A stretch of DNA of 64,000 bases, taken from assembly GCF_002288925.2 (NCBI RefSeq), contig NW_022098043.1, positions 5,814,901-5,878,900 of the forward strand, read 5' to 3'. Below the pieces are notes generated by a model that was given only the letters and a program-made list of their open reading frames with translations, searched no databases and was not told the DNA's origin. The translations under genes and the position numbers were made by a program. Of the stretch, positions 12,256 through 24,795 are shown one piece after another. The DNA is from Delphinapterus leucas (Eukaryota > Chordata > Mammalia > Artiodactyla > Monodontidae). Each line of letters starts with the position of its first letter. Position 1 is the stretch's first letter.

Positions 12256-12591
12256 AAATAAATGTATTTATTTGTTTTTATTTATTTATTTTTGGCTGCA
12301 TTGGGTCTTTGTTGCTGCGCGTGGGCTTTCTCTAGTTGCAGTGAGCGGGGGTTACTCTTCGTTGCGGTGCATGGGCTTCTCATTGTGGTGGCTTCTCGTT
12401 GTGGAGCATGGGCTCTAGGTGCACGGGCTTCAGTAGTTGTGGCATGTGGGCTCAGTAGTTGTGGCTTGTGGGCTGTAGAGCGCAGGCTCAGTAGTCGTGG
12501 CGCACGGGCCTATTTCCTCTGCGGCATGTGGGATCCTCCCGGACCAGGGCTCGAACTCATGTCCCCTGCATTGGCAGGCAGATTCTTAACC
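12256..12591 (-). mobile_element. CHR-type SINE, long form, cut by assembly gap
   Basis: ggctgcattgggtctttgttgctgc through gattcttaacc is the antisense of the long SINE. The expected end (cactgcgccaccaggg) is lost in the N run. Confidence 0.9.
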
Positions 12592-12691
12592 NNNNNNNNN
12601 NNNNNNNNNNNNNNNNNNNNNNNNNNNNNNNNNNNNNNNNNNNNNNNNNNNNNNNNNNNNNNNNNNNNNNNNNNNNNNNNNNNNNNNNNNN
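12592..12691. other. Assembly gap of exactly 100 N
   Basis: The run of unknown bases is exactly 100, the usual placeholder for a gap of unknown size. It lies between two similar SINEs. Confidence 0.99.
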
Positions 12692-12693
12692 TA

Positions 12694-12899
12694 TTATTTT
12701 TTTTTTTTGCGGTACGTGGGCCTCTCACTGTTGTGGCCCCTCCCGTTGCGGAGCACAGGCTCCGGACACATAGGCTCAGCGGCCATGGTTCACGGGCCCA
12801 GCCGCTCCGTGGCATGTGGGATCTTCCTGGACCGGGGCACAAACCCGTGTCCCCTGCATTGGCAGGCGGACTCTCAACCACTGCGCCACCAGGGAAGCC
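12694..12899 (-). mobile_element. CHR-type SINE, short form
   Basis: It is antisense: poly(T), then gcggtacgtgggcc, ending caccagggaagccc. It directly follows the assembly gap. Confidence 0.9.
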
Positions 12900-13439
12900 C
12901 CTCTTTATTCTTATTTTATAATTGGTTCTAGCTTTCTGATTCTTGAAGGCAAGGGTTGGGTCTTAATGATCTCTCTCTAGCACTTGGCAAAATGCTGGGT
13001 GCATTGCAGATGTTCCATAGATGTCTACTAAATGAATGCATTTTACCTGGATAAACATACTTGATGGGGAGTGCAGGAAGACTGGAAAGAGAGGCATCTG
13101 TCTCTTCCTTTTGTGGATGGTCCTGGAGGTAACAAAGCATTTCTTTCTCTGGCTGTGCTTAGGGCCAAAAGGTCAGAGATAAGTGAAACTCTAACCTCAT
13201 TTTCGATCCATTTCCTTATTTATTACCCTGGGTAGAAGGGCTGATTTTAGTGAGTCTCTCTTTTGAGGAGGATTCTGCCTAGTGAAACTTACCTTAGGTA
13301 TGCACAGGGCTTTTCAAAGAGCTTTTGCTGACTTTAACTTTTGCTGTGAGGTAGGTGGGGTTGATATTCTTTTATTTTTTCAGAGGAAGGGTCTGAGACA
13401 TGAAGAAGATCAATGACTTGGCCAAACAGGGTAGCATTC

Positions 13440-13690
13440 TTAAAGGAATATGGTCTTTGGAACTAGTCTTGGGTTCACCATCTGGCTGTCGTTACTAGCT
13501 GTGTGACCTTGGGCAAGTTTGAGGGTACCGATCCCATAAGGTTATTGTGAAGGCTGAGTAGAATAATAGTAATAGCTACTGTTTGTTGTGACTTATGTGC
13601 AAGGCATTCTGCTGAGTGCTTTACATGCCGGGGGATTACATATTGTCTTTGTATGGATGAGAAAACCTCAGAGAAGTAATTTGTTCAAGT
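13440..13690 (+). mobile_element. MIR SINE remnant
   Basis: agctgtgtgaccttgggcaag is the conserved MIR core. The flanking text is diverged. Confidence 0.65.
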
Positions 13691-14599
13691 AGATAGATCT
13701 GGGATTCCTAGAGAAAGCATGTATAGTAAGTCCTTACTATATTGTCTGTAGTATAGTCATGCTCAATTTGGGGTTGTCCTTTATTTGTTCCCTTTATACC
13801 TTTCTGTTTTTATTGGTCTATGTATAATCAGAATGCCTCACTTTGTAAAAATGCTCAAGAATTTGTAGGGAAGTGCTTTTACACAATGGGAAGAGTCCTG
13901 GGTAGAGTCAGGAGACTAAAGTCCTTGGCTTTGCTAAGTTGCTGGAGAAATATTGAGTCTCAGTTCCTTCATTTTTAAAATAAAGGGATTGGGCCAAACA
14001 GGCAGTTTTATTTTAAATAAAAGCGGTAGAACACTTTCGTGAGTCATTTGGGGGAAGACCAATATGTTAAGAAGCTGAAATCGGTTGCTTTGGTTGACTG
14101 AGTGAGAGAGGGAGCCTGACTCGGCCTGCTCAGACCTTCGCCCCTGCTCTCTTTTCCCAGGTGACTCTGGAAGGGGTTTGCTCAGTCTGGTTTGAAAGTC
14201 AGTGGACTAAATGATCTTTTAGCTGTGTTTTGGCTATGAAATCCCATTCTAAGGAGTGGAAGAAGATCCAGAAATATTTTCTGCTTCAACACTTCCTCCA
14301 ATAATTAGAACCTCTATGAGTGGTGTGGTTTTCTGGTATTTATGTCATATTTCCATGGCATAGACCTGAAAGCCAGATGGGTCATTGTCCAACGGGAGAA
14401 GCACTGTGCAAGTGGCTTGGGGCTTGGGACGAGACCTTTCAGAGCATTACCACGGGACCTGATATCTGTGCTGGCTGTATCTGTTATTGTTAGTTGTTTT
14501 CTCCATTTGTAATCCATGAGTAAGTAAGCTCCTCGACATCATTTTTATTATTTTCTGTTAGTGGTTAGTGCCAAAGGGCTGACCAGCCATTTAATAATT

Positions 14600-15095
14600 A
14601 GGGGGCTCATTCAGCCCTATTCATTCATCGAATTTTAAGCATTAATTTATGTGCTAGGCTTCCTGCTGGGTGCTGAGAATACAGTGGTGAAAAAGAAACA
14701 AGTTGGAGAGATAAAATGAATAAATAAAACTTGAATACATTGTGATAAGTGCTGTGATGGGACCAATACAGCAGACTAAAGCGCAAGAAAGAGGCGCCCT
14801 GATCTAGCCTAGGGTTTCAGGAAGGAGGTGCTCCAGGAGCTTCCAGGAGGATGTACTGCCTAAGGTGGGATTTGAAAAACTGAAAAGGAAGTATTATCAA
14901 GCTAGTGAAGGCCTGGAGGTGAGAGAGCGCGCAAGGTTTGTGGAAGAACGTCGAGAGTGAAGAGCTACGCGGAGTTTGAAGACGAGGCTGAAGGGGTAGG
15001 CAGGGCGGATCGTTAGGACTTCACGTGCCGTGTGGGGAGTGTAGGCTTTGTCCTGAGCAATAAAGGCCCTTTAAAGGATTTTGAGCAGTGGCGTG
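14600..15095 (+). repeat. Ancient interspersed repeat, same family as 7370-7914
   Basis: gagaatacagtggtgaaaaag, gataagtgctgtgatggg and cctaaggtgggatttgaaaaa repeat the phrase order of the copy at 7.4 kb. Family not assigned. Confidence 0.5.
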
Positions 15096-15673
15096 TGATA
15101 ACTCTCTTCTCTATATATTTCAGTAAGTGTTTGCTGTATATTCAGTGAGTTTCGCTTTTTCATTCCTTGTGCTACCCTGGTTGATTCATATCAGAGTCTT
15201 GAACAGAACATATAAAATTGGCACTAAAAGCCAAATGAATAAAAAAGCAGTGTAATTCCTGGACTCTGCTAATTCAGAAATATCATTTATAGATGGGGCT
15301 GTACTTAAGTTTAACATTTTCCTCTCTAAGAAAGAGATTTGTTTATGTAGTATAAATAAGACTTGTTGAGGAGAATGTCTGTTTGGGGTAAGCTGTTTTT
15401 TGTTTTTTTTTTTTAAACAACTTAAGATATAATTTATGTATCATAAAGTTCCTCTCTTTAAAGTATACAATTTAATGACTGTCTAGCATACTTATGAGGA
15501 TAAGCTGTTTTAAAGCTCTTTGTATTATAGAAGCATCATATATCATTTGTCCTCCAATAACTGCTATGCCAGTACAGATCTTTTGTATCTACTCATTTAA
15601 AAGTGGTTTATGGCTCCTACTTTTAGTTCAGTCCCCCATCCCCTCCACCCTGTGTATAAAATTGGTAGTTAAG

Positions 15674-15884
15674 GGGCTTCCCTGGTGGCGCAGTGGTTGA
15701 GAGTCCGCCTGCCGATGCAGGGGACACGGGTTTGTGCCCCGGTCCGGGAAGATCCCACATGCCGCGGAGCGGCTGGGCCCGTGAGCCATAGCCACTGAGC
15801 CTGCGCGTCCGGAGCCTGTGCTCCGCAACGGGAGAGGCCACAACAGTGAGAGGCCCGCGTACCGCAAAAAAAAAAAAAAAAAAA
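15674..15884 (+). mobile_element. CHR-type SINE, full length
   Basis: It runs from ggggcttccctggtggcgc to ccgc plus a long A tail. The target duplication is aaaattggtag(t/c)taag at 15658-15673 and 15882-15897. Confidence 0.93.
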
Positions 15885-16714
15885 ATTGGTAGCTAAGAAT
15901 TTTTTTTTGTTTTACTGTACCACTAGGCAAAAGGCCAAAAACAAGGTTTTTTTTGTATGTAGGAAAAGTAGATGGGAATAAGGGAAATGGTTTCTTTCTT
16001 ACAAAAAATATATAGATGTAGGGTTTTTTTTTTCCTCTCCATTTTTGGGAATGAAGAAGCCTGTAAGCTGGAAAAAGGAGAAGGGGAGACCAAAGGAGGC
16101 ACAGGTGAGAAGACAGAGAAAGACAATACCCAGGGAAGCCGAGTGGTGGAGAGGAGCTGGGCGATGGAGAGGCTGGGAGGGAGGCAGGCCCTGCGATTCC
16201 AACGCCGCGGAGGCCTTGGTGTTTTTTAAAAGCTGAGCATGGGCTCCACCTGGTGGCTCTAGGCTTTAAGTGCAATTGATGGAGGAGATCTTGGGGTTGG
16301 AGAGAAGTGGCATTTAGCATCTCCTCAAATCCTGCTTAAGGTTGTTTCTCTTTTGCCCTGAGCTTTCTCATGGGATCATTGTTGAGACCATTTTTCTCTC
16401 AAATGGAGGCTGTTTTTCTCTTATGGCTCAGACCTTGTTCCCTCCATCCTTTCTCCTAGGTTTAAATCTAATATCAGACTGCATCACCCAGTGCCCTTAT
16501 TGTTGCTGTCATATTGAACCCCAGGGTCACCGCCTCTCATTTCTCGATGACTATAGTTTCTTGTTTAATGTCACAATTTGCAGCACTAGTCCTGTTAATT
16601 TGTGGGCTTTCAATGTACAGTTCAGGAATCCTTGCAACACCTTTGCCTCTCAGTATTTCTCTCTTCCAGTGATCTCACCCCTCTCTGTAGCTGGCATTCC
16701 CAGAATCATACTTT

Positions 16715-17070
16715 AGTTTTTTAACTTTCAAAAAGTTAAGACTACTTTTTTGGAGCAGTTTTCGATTCACAGCAGAATCGAGGGGAAGGTACAGCAATAT
16801 CCCATATACCCCCTGTCCACTTCCCTCCTCAGGTTCCCCCCCCATTATCAACATCTCCCATGTACATTTGTTACAGCTGATGAACCTCCACACACATCAT
16901 GTTCACCCAAAGTCCATAGTTTGCATTCGGGTTCACTCTTGGTGTTGTACATCCTGTGAGTTTGGACAAATGTATAATGACATGTATCCACCATTATAGT
17001 ATCATACAGAGTAGTTTTACTGCCCTGAAAATCCTCTGTGCTCTGCCTATTCATACCTCAGTTCTTGACA
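16715..17070 (-). mobile_element. L1 3' UTR fragment, antisense
   Basis: ggagcagttttcgattcacag, ccaccattatagtatcataca and atcctctgtgctctgcctatt are the well-known antisense of an L1M 3' UTR. Confidence 0.65.
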
Positions 17071-17739
17071 TTATCAATTACTGCAACTCCTTGATAATTT
17101 CAATTCCCTGAGATCCCTCTCTGATTACTGTCTCCTATCTTTCAAGCTCATTCCTCCTAGTACCCTGACTCCAACAATCCTTCAATCCTCATTGGTACCT
17201 TCAATTCATTGGTCCTATTACATTTTCACTGTTCTTCACATGTTCTTGATGTTCGTGTTTCTCTTTACTGAAGCTCCCTTGTGCACACCTATAATTTCCT
17301 CACTCTTTTCTTGCTTTGTTACATTTGCAAACTTCCAACCCTGTTTTCAGTCCAATTCTCTCTCTCTGTGCCTTCACCTGGTCAGCAGAACAAGACTGAA
17401 TATAAAAATACAACCTTGCTGATTGGTTTCACTTTAAATCATAACCATGAATTTCAAGTGGGCCCTTAATGTTGCCTGGCAATCATTCTATTTTCCATTC
17501 ACCTGGATGACCATTTCTGAAACCTGTACTACTCTACCCCCTGCCCTTGTCATCATTTTAAGATGATGATCTTGCTTTCTACTTCAGTGAAAAAGCAAAA
17601 ACAGAAGAGAACTTTATTAGACTACTACCACCACACCTTCCTTCCTACCTACCCACTAACACTTGTACCCATATACTCTGCCTTCCTGCCTCTTATAGAT
17701 GAACTATCTGTGCTTTTTTGTTGTTTTTGTAATATTATT

Positions 17740-17925
17740 TTAAAAAATTTGTCTTATTGAAGTATAGCTGATTTACAATGTTGTGTTAGTTTCTGATGTA
17801 CAGCAAAGTGATTCAGTTACATATATATATGGTTTATTACAGGATATTGAATATAGTTCCCTGTGCTATACAGTCGGACCTTGTTGTTTATCCATTCTGT
17901 ATATAATATTTTGCATCTTACCTGT
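17740..17925 (-). mobile_element. Truncated younger L1 3' end, antisense
   Basis: gaagtatagctgatttacaatg and caaagtgattcagttacatat are the antisense of the terminal 3' UTR of cetartiodactyl L1. It sits against the older L1 that follows. Confidence 0.65.
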
Positions 17926-20120
17926 GCTGCTATTGCTACATCATATGGCTGAGTATGTTTAGTTTTTTTAAGAAACCACCAAACTGTCTTCTAAAAGTGG
18001 CTGTACCATTTTGCATCTTCACTAGCAAGGAGAGTTGCTGTGGTTCACATCCTTACTAGCATTTGGTGTAGTGGTAACTTTAAATTTGCATTTCCCTGAT
18101 GACAGGTGATGTTGGAGCATCTTTTCATAAGCTTATTTGCCACCTGTAGGTCTTCTTTAGTGAAGTGTCTGTTAAGGTATTCGGCCCATTTTAAAATCAG
18201 ATTTTCTTATTGTTATCAGACATGTCCTTTGCAAGTTGTTTTTCCTTCAGTCTGTGGCTTGTCTTTTCATTCTCTTGACATTGTCTTTTGCAGAGCAGTT
18301 TTTAATTTTAATGAAGTTCATTTTATCGATTACTCCTTTCATGAATTGTACCTTTGGTGTTGTATCTAAGAAGTCACAGCCAAACCCAGGGTCACTAGGT
18401 ATTCTCCTTATGATATCTTCTAGGTGTTTTATAGTTTTATGCATTACATTTAGGGCTGTGACCCATTTCAAGTTAGTGTTTGTGAAGGATGTAAGGTCTG
18501 TGTCGATATTGATAGTTTTGCACGTGAATGTCCAGTTTGTTCTAGCACCATTTGTTGAAAAGACTCTTTCTGTTGTATTGCCCTTGCTTCTTTGTCAAAG
18601 ATCAGGTGACCATATTTCTGTGGGTCTATTTCTGGGCTCTCTGTTCTGTTCCATTAATCTATTTGTCTTTTCTCTCACCAGTATCACACAGTCTTGAATA
18701 TTGCAGCTTTTATAGTGAGTCTTGAAGTTGGGTAGCATCAGTTCTCCAACTCTGTTGTTCTCCTTCAATATAGCATTGGCTGTACTGGGTCTTTTGCCTC
18801 TCCATGCAAATTTTAGAATCCATTTGGCTATATCCACAAAATAACTTGCTGGGATTTTGATTGAGATTGCATTGAATCTAGAGGTCAAATTGGGAAGAAC
18901 TGAATTTGGATAATATTGAGTGTTAGAATCCACAAACATGGAATATCTTTTTATTTATTTAGTTCTTCATCAGAGTTTTGTGGTTTTCTTCATATAGATC
19001 TTGTACATATTGTGAGATTTATACCTGTGTATTTCATTTTAGGAGGTGCTAATACAAAGGGTATTGTGTTTTCAATTTTGAATTCCACGTGTTCATTGCT
19101 GGTATATACAGGAAATTGATTGACTTTTGTATGTTAACCTTATATCCTGCAACCTTGCTATAGTTATAATTGCTTATTAGTTCCAGTATTTTTGTTGATT
19201 CATTTAGATTTTCTACATAAGACAGTCATATCATCTGTGAACAAAGACAGTTTTATTTCTTCTTTCCCAATCAGTATACCTTTTCTTCTCTTTTCCTGTC
19301 TTACTGTGTTAGCTAGGACTTCAGTAAATTTTGAGAAGCTGTGATAGGAGGGGACATCCTTGCCTTGTTCTTGATCTTAGCGAGAAAGCTTTGGACTTCC
19401 CACAATTAGGTATGATGTTATCTGTAGGGTTTTTTGTAGATGTGAGGAAGTTCCCCTCTGTTCCTACTTTGCTGAGAGTTTTTATTATGAATGGTTATTG
19501 AATTTTGTCAAGTGCTTTTTTGCATCTATTAATATGATCATGTGATTTTTCTTCTTTAACCTGTCAGTGTGGTGGATTTCATTTATTGATTTTTGAATAC
19601 TGAACCAGCCCTGCATACCTGGGACAAATCACGCTTAGTTGTGGTGTATAATTATTTTTATACAGTGTTGGATTTCATTTACTAATATTTCATTAAGGAT
19701 TTTTGTATCTGTGTTCATGAGAGATATTGGGCTGTAGTTTTCTTTTCTTGTAATGTCTTTGCTTTTGTTGTTAATGTAATGCTGGCATCAAAGGACAAGT
19801 TAGGAAGTATTCCCTTTGCTTCTCTTTTTGGAAGAGGTTGTAGATACTTGGTATAATTTCTTGGTATAATTTCATCAGTGAAATGATGGGCCTGGTGCTT
19901 TCTGTTTTGCAAGGTTATTAAATATTGATTCAATTTATTTAATAGATACAGGTCTATTAAGATTGCGTTTTTCTTCTTGTGTGAGTTTTGGTAGATTGTG
20001 TCTTTCAAGAAATTGATTTCATCTAAGCTCTCAAGTTTGTGTGCATCAAGTTATGCATAATATTCCTTTATTATCCTTTTAGGGTCCATGGGATCTGTAG
20101 TGATGTCCCTCTTTCATTTC

Positions 20121-20295
20121 TTTTTTTAAAAAAATATTTATTTATTTGGTTGTGCCAGGTTTTAGCTGTGGCAGGTGGGCTCCTTAGTTGCGGCAGGTGG
20201 GCTCCTTAGTTGTGGCATGCGAACTCTTAGTTGCAGCGTGCATGTGGGATCTAGTTCCCTGACCAGGGATCAAACCTGGGCCCCCTGCATTGGGT
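20121..20295 (-). mobile_element. Truncated CHR-type SINE within L1
   Basis: It is antisense, with ggatctagttccctgaccaggg and the B-box region, and stops at gcattgggtt without the terminal head sequence. Confidence 0.8.
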
Positions 20296-21330
20296 TATTA
20301 GTAATTTGTGTTTTCTCTCTTATTTTTTTTCTTAGTTAGCCTGGCAAGAGGCTGATTGATTTTATTGATATTTTCAAAGAACCAGCTTTTGGTTTCATTG
20401 ATTTTTTTTTTTTTTTTTCTCTATTGATTTTCTGTTTTCAGTTTTATTGATTTCTACTCTAATTTTTATTATTTCTTTTCTTCAGCTTACTCTGGTTTTA
20501 ATTTGCTCTTCTTTTTTCTAGTTCCCTAAGATAGGAGTTTATTGATTGTAGATCTTCATTCTTTACTAATATATTCATTCAGTGCTATAAATTTGCCTCT
20601 AAGCATTGCGCTTGCTACACCCCACGACTTTTGATAAAGTTGTATTTCGTTTTCATTTGGTTCAAAATACTTAAAACATTTCTCTTGAGATTTCTTCTTT
20701 GACCCATGTCAAAGAAGTGTGTTGTTTAATCTCCACATATTTTGGAATTCCAGCTATCTTTCTGGTACTGATTTCTAGTTCCATTCCATTGTGGTCTGGG
20801 AGTAGACATTGTATAGTTTCTTTTAAACTTGTTTGGGTGTGTTTTATGACCCAGAATGTAGTCTGTCTTGGTGAATGTTCCATGTGAACTTGAGAAGAAT
20901 GTTTATTTTTTTGTTGGATGAAATAGTCTATAGATGTCCATTATATCCAGTTGATTGATGGTGTTGCTGAGTTCAGCTATGTCCTTACTGATTTTCTGCC
21001 TGCTGGATCTGTCCATTTATCATAGAGAGGTGTTGAACTCTCCAACTATAGTAATTGATTTATCTATTTCTCCTTGCAGTTCAATCAGTTTTTGCCTCAC
21101 ATATTTTGATGCACATACACATTAAGGACTATTGTCTTCTTGGAGAATTGACCCCTTTATCATTATGTTATACCCCCCTTTCCCCTTGATAACATTCCTT
21201 GTTCTAAAATCTGCTATCTGAAATTAATGTAGCTACTCCAGCTTTCTTTTGATTAGTGTTAGATGGTATATCTTTCTTGATCCCTTTACTTTTAATCTAT
21301 ATATGTCTTTATTAAAATTTAAAGTGGGTT

Positions 21331-21512
21331 TTTAAAAAAAATTAATTTATTTATTTTTGGCTGCATTGGGTCTTCGTTGCTGCACCTGGGCTTTCTCTAG
21401 TCGTGTGAGTGGGGGCTACTCTTCACCGTGGTGCGCAGGCTTCTCACTGCGGTGGCTTCTCTTATTGTGGAGCATGGGCTGTAGGCGTGTGGGCTTCAGT
21501 AGTTGTGGCATT
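21331..21512 (-). mobile_element. Partial CHR-type SINE within L1
   Basis: ggctgcattgggtcttcgttgc to cagtagttgtggc is the antisense 3' half of the long SINE form. The 5' half is missing. Confidence 0.8.
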
Positions 21513-21764
21513 ATTGCTATTATTATTTTGAAGAATTATCTGTTAGATAAATTAAGAATAGGAACAATTAAAAATTTTATTTTACTTGGACTTATTCCTT
21601 CTCTAATGCTCGTCCTTTTTTTTATGTGTTCTGAGTTTTTGACCTATATCATTTTCCTTCTTACTGAAGAACTTCTTTTAACATTTTTTGTAAGGTGGGT
21701 CAACTGGCAACAGATCCCCTCAATTTTTATTTGTCCTAGAAAGTCTTTACTTCTCCTTCACTTT

Positions 21765-22142
21765 CGGAATTGACTTTTTTAAAATTTATTTTTTATTTTT
21801 GGCTGTGTTGGGTCTTAGTTGCAGCATGCGGCATGTGGGATCTTTTGTTGTGGTGCACGGGTTCTCTCTAGTTGTGATGCATGGGTTTTCTCTTTCTAGT
21901 TGTGGTACACAGGCTCCAGAGCGCATGGGCTCTGCAGTTGTGGCATGTGAGCTCCAGAGTGCATGGGCTCTGTAGTTTGCAGCACGCAGGCCCTCTAGTT
22001 GAGGCACATGGGCTCAGTAGTTGTGGCGCGTGGGCTTAGTTGCCCCGTGGCATGTGGGATCTTAGTTCCCAACCAGGGATCAAACCCGCATCTCCTGCGT
22101 TGGAAGGTGGATTCTTTACCACTGGACCACCAGGGAAGTCCC
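21765..22142 (-). mobile_element. CHR-type SINE, long form, within L1
   Basis: It is antisense and ends accagggaagtcc. The target duplication is tctccttcacttt, near 21752-21764 and 22143-22155. Confidence 0.88.
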
Positions 22143-22540
22143 TCTCCTTCACTTTTGAAGGATAATTTTGTAGGGTACAGCAGTCTACATTGGTGGTGTT
22201 TCTCTCTCAACATTTAAAATATTTCACTCTACTGTCTTGTCACTTGCATGATTTCTGAGAAGTCAGATGTTAATTCTTATCTTTGTTCCTCTGTAGGTAA
22301 GGTGTTTATTCCTCTGGGTTCTTTCAGGATTTTTCCGTTATCTTTGATTTTCTGTAGTGTGAATATGATATGCCTTGGTGTTTTTGTTTTTGTTTTTAGC
22401 ATTTATCTTGCTTGGTGTTCTGAGCTTCCTGAATCTGTGGTTTGGTGCTGGCATTAATTTGGGGAAATTCTGTCATTATTGCTTCAAATTTTTCTTCTCT
22501 TCCTTTCTTCTTCTGGTATTCCCGTTACACATGTGTTACA

Positions 22541-22588
22541 CTTCTTGTAGTTATCCCACACTTCTTGTAGTTATCCCACACTTCTTGG
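22541..22588 (+). repeat. 20-base tandem duplication
   Basis: The unit cttcttgtagttatcccaca occurs twice head to tail (22541-22560, 22561-22580), with a third partial copy cttcttgg. It lies in the ORF1-proximal part of the old L1. Confidence 0.9.
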
Positions 22589-23814
22589 ATATTCTGTTCC
22601 ATTTTTTTGCAGTCATTCTTTCTCTCTGCTTTTCAGGTTTAGAAGTTTCTACTGACATATCCTCAAGCTCAGAGATTCTTTACCAGCTGTGTCTAGTTTA
22701 CTAATGAGACAAAGGCATTTTTCATTTCTGTTGGTGTTTTTGATCTCTAACGTTTCTTTTTGACTCTTTTCTGTAATTTCTGTTTCTTTTCTTACATTAC
22801 CCATATGACCTTGCATGTTGTCTAATTTTTCCGTTAGAGTCTTTAGCATATTAATCATAGTCATTTTGAATTTCTATCTGAATTCTAACAGCTCTTCCAT
22901 ATCTGAGTCTGGTTCTGATGCTTGCTCTGTTTCTTTAAACTGTGTTTTTGTCTTTTAGTATGCCTTGTAATTTTTTGTTGAAAGCTGGACATGATGTCCT
23001 GGGTAAAAATAACTTAGGCAAGTAGGCCTTTAGTGATGTTGTGGTATAGTGTTGGGGAAGGGGAAGTATCCTGTTGTCCCATGATCAGGTCTCAGTGTTT
23101 TAGTAAGCCTGGGCCCCCGGGCTATGAATTTCACAAGTGCTTCTCAATGTCAGGTCCTACGTGCCACCCCTCTCCCTACCCCATCCCCTAGGTGGTACAG
23201 GATGGCTGGAGTTGGGCATATTCCTTCCACCATGTAGAAAGTTAGAGGTAGCTGGAGTTGGGTATTTTCCTTCCCCCAGGTTAGTTAGGCTCGGATAAGA
23301 CTCTAATAGGTTAGACCCTGGTTTCAAAATGGTTAATTTACCCTCCTCCAGCTGGAAGCATGAGGGGACTTTTTCCCATCTTCACTGTGGGAACCTGGTA
23401 CAGCTCCTGGAGGTAAAGCTCACAAAATGTGGTGCACCCCCCACCTAACTAAGACTGAGACACCCTCTGTTGTTTTTGACTCCCAAAGTTGTCCACCCTG
23501 AGCCTCGAGAAGTTGGTCAGTTGCAGTTTAGGTTTTCCTACCCTGGTATTAGTTCCTGTGGAGGTTTCTACTCCTGCATTTCTGCTCTGGTAAATTGTGT
23601 TCTCTGTATCCACTTGTCTGTTTAACTTTGGGGGAAGCAGTTTTCTCTGTAACCTCAGTTCTCTGATGGATCTAAGAAGAGTTGTTGATTTTGTTTGTTC
23701 AGCTTTTTACTTGTTAGGAAGAGGTGATGACTTTAGAAGCTCCTTACATGCTGGACCAGAAACTGAAAGTATGCCCTACCATCTCTGTGTATTTTACTTC
23801 TTTTGTGCCTTAAC

Positions 23815-24795
23815 GTTTTTAAAAATTATTTTTTATTTTGGCAAAAAATGCATAACATAAAATGTATCATCTTAACCATTTTTAAATGTACACTTTTTTA
23901 GTAGTGTTAAGTATATATACACACTGTTGTCCAACCAATCTCTGGAACATATTTTATCTTGCAGAACTGAAAGATAAAAATGGTTCTATACCCATTGAAC
24001 AACAAGTCCCTATTTCCTTTTTCCCTCAGCCTCTGGCCATCACCATTCTACTTTGTTTTTATGAATTTGACTACTCCAGGTACCTCATATAAGTGAAATC
24101 ATATAGCATTTGTCTTTTGTGACTGGATTATTTCACTTAGTACAACGTCCTCAAGGTGCATACATGTTGAAGCGTCAGAATTTCCTTCCTTTTTAAGATT
24201 GAATAACATTTCATTGTATGTATAAACCACATTTTGTGTATCCATTCATCCACTGATGGACATTTAGGTTGCTTCCACCTTTTGGCTCTTGTGAAAATGC
24301 TGCTATGAACATAGGTATGGGGACTTCCCTGGCGGTCCAGTGGTTAGGACCCTGCGCTTCCACTGCAAGGGGCCTGGGTTTGATCCCTGGTTGGGGAAGT
24401 AAGATCCCGCAAGCTGCACAGTGTGGCCAAAAGAAAAATTAAAAAAAACAGGTGTGCAAACATCCCTCTGAGATCATTCTTTCATTTTTTGGATATATAT
24501 CCAGAAGTGGAATTGCTGGGTCATATGATAATTAGTTTTTAATTTTTTGAGGAACCACCATCATGTTTTTCCATAGTAGCTATAGCATTTTCCCACCAAC
24601 AGTGTACAAGGGTTCCAGTTCTCCACATCTGCACACTTTTTGTTTTTTGATAGTAGTCGTCCTTGGATATCATCTTTGGAGAAATGTCTATTCAAGTCCT
24701 TTTCCCATTTTTAAATCAGGTTCTTTTTCGCTGTTAAGTTGTAGAAGTTCTTTACATATTCTGCTTATTAATGCCTTATCAGATATATGATTAAT
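23815..24795 (-). mobile_element. Second L1 3' UTR, antisense
   Basis: gtgaaatcatatagcatttg, tccattcatccactgatgg, atccagaagtggaattgctgg and cccaccaacagtgtacaagg are standard antisense L1 3' UTR phrases. One SINE lies inside. Confidence 0.8.
24320..24448 (+). mobile_element. Short tRNA-derived SINE
   Basis: ggacttccctggcggtccagtgg and the B-box gggtttgatccc are followed by a short body and an A-rich tail. Imperfect flanks are ataggtatg/acaggtgtg. Confidence 0.85.

Larger units (their letters stand above)
17926..23810 (-). mobile_element. Near full-length old L1 (L1M type), antisense, with nested SINEs
   Basis: The minus strand reads in L1 order. The 5' UTR-like part is at about 23.0-23.8 kb. 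An ORF1 coiled-coil remnant is at 22649-22864 (KETLEIKNTNRNEKCLCLIS). Reverse transcriptase pieces are at 19.7-21.3 kb. The ORF2 C-terminus is at 18595-18939 (KIPASYFVDIAKWILKFAWR, LPNFKTHYKS), and the 3' UTR is at 17.9-18.6 kb. Stops and frameshifts are numerous, so it is inactive. Three SINEs interrupt it. Confidence 0.8.

Noticed and set aside
12262..12921. A 219-codon frame
   Set aside because: It runs through two SINEs and the 100-N gap and has no protein family resemblance.
18595..18939. A 114-codon frame that looks like a conserved protein
   Set aside because: It is the decayed C-terminus of L1 ORF2 and not a host gene.
22541..22588. Short direct repeats that might suggest a CRISPR-like array
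   Set aside because: There are only two and a half head-to-tail units with no spacers, within an old L1 in a mammalian genome.
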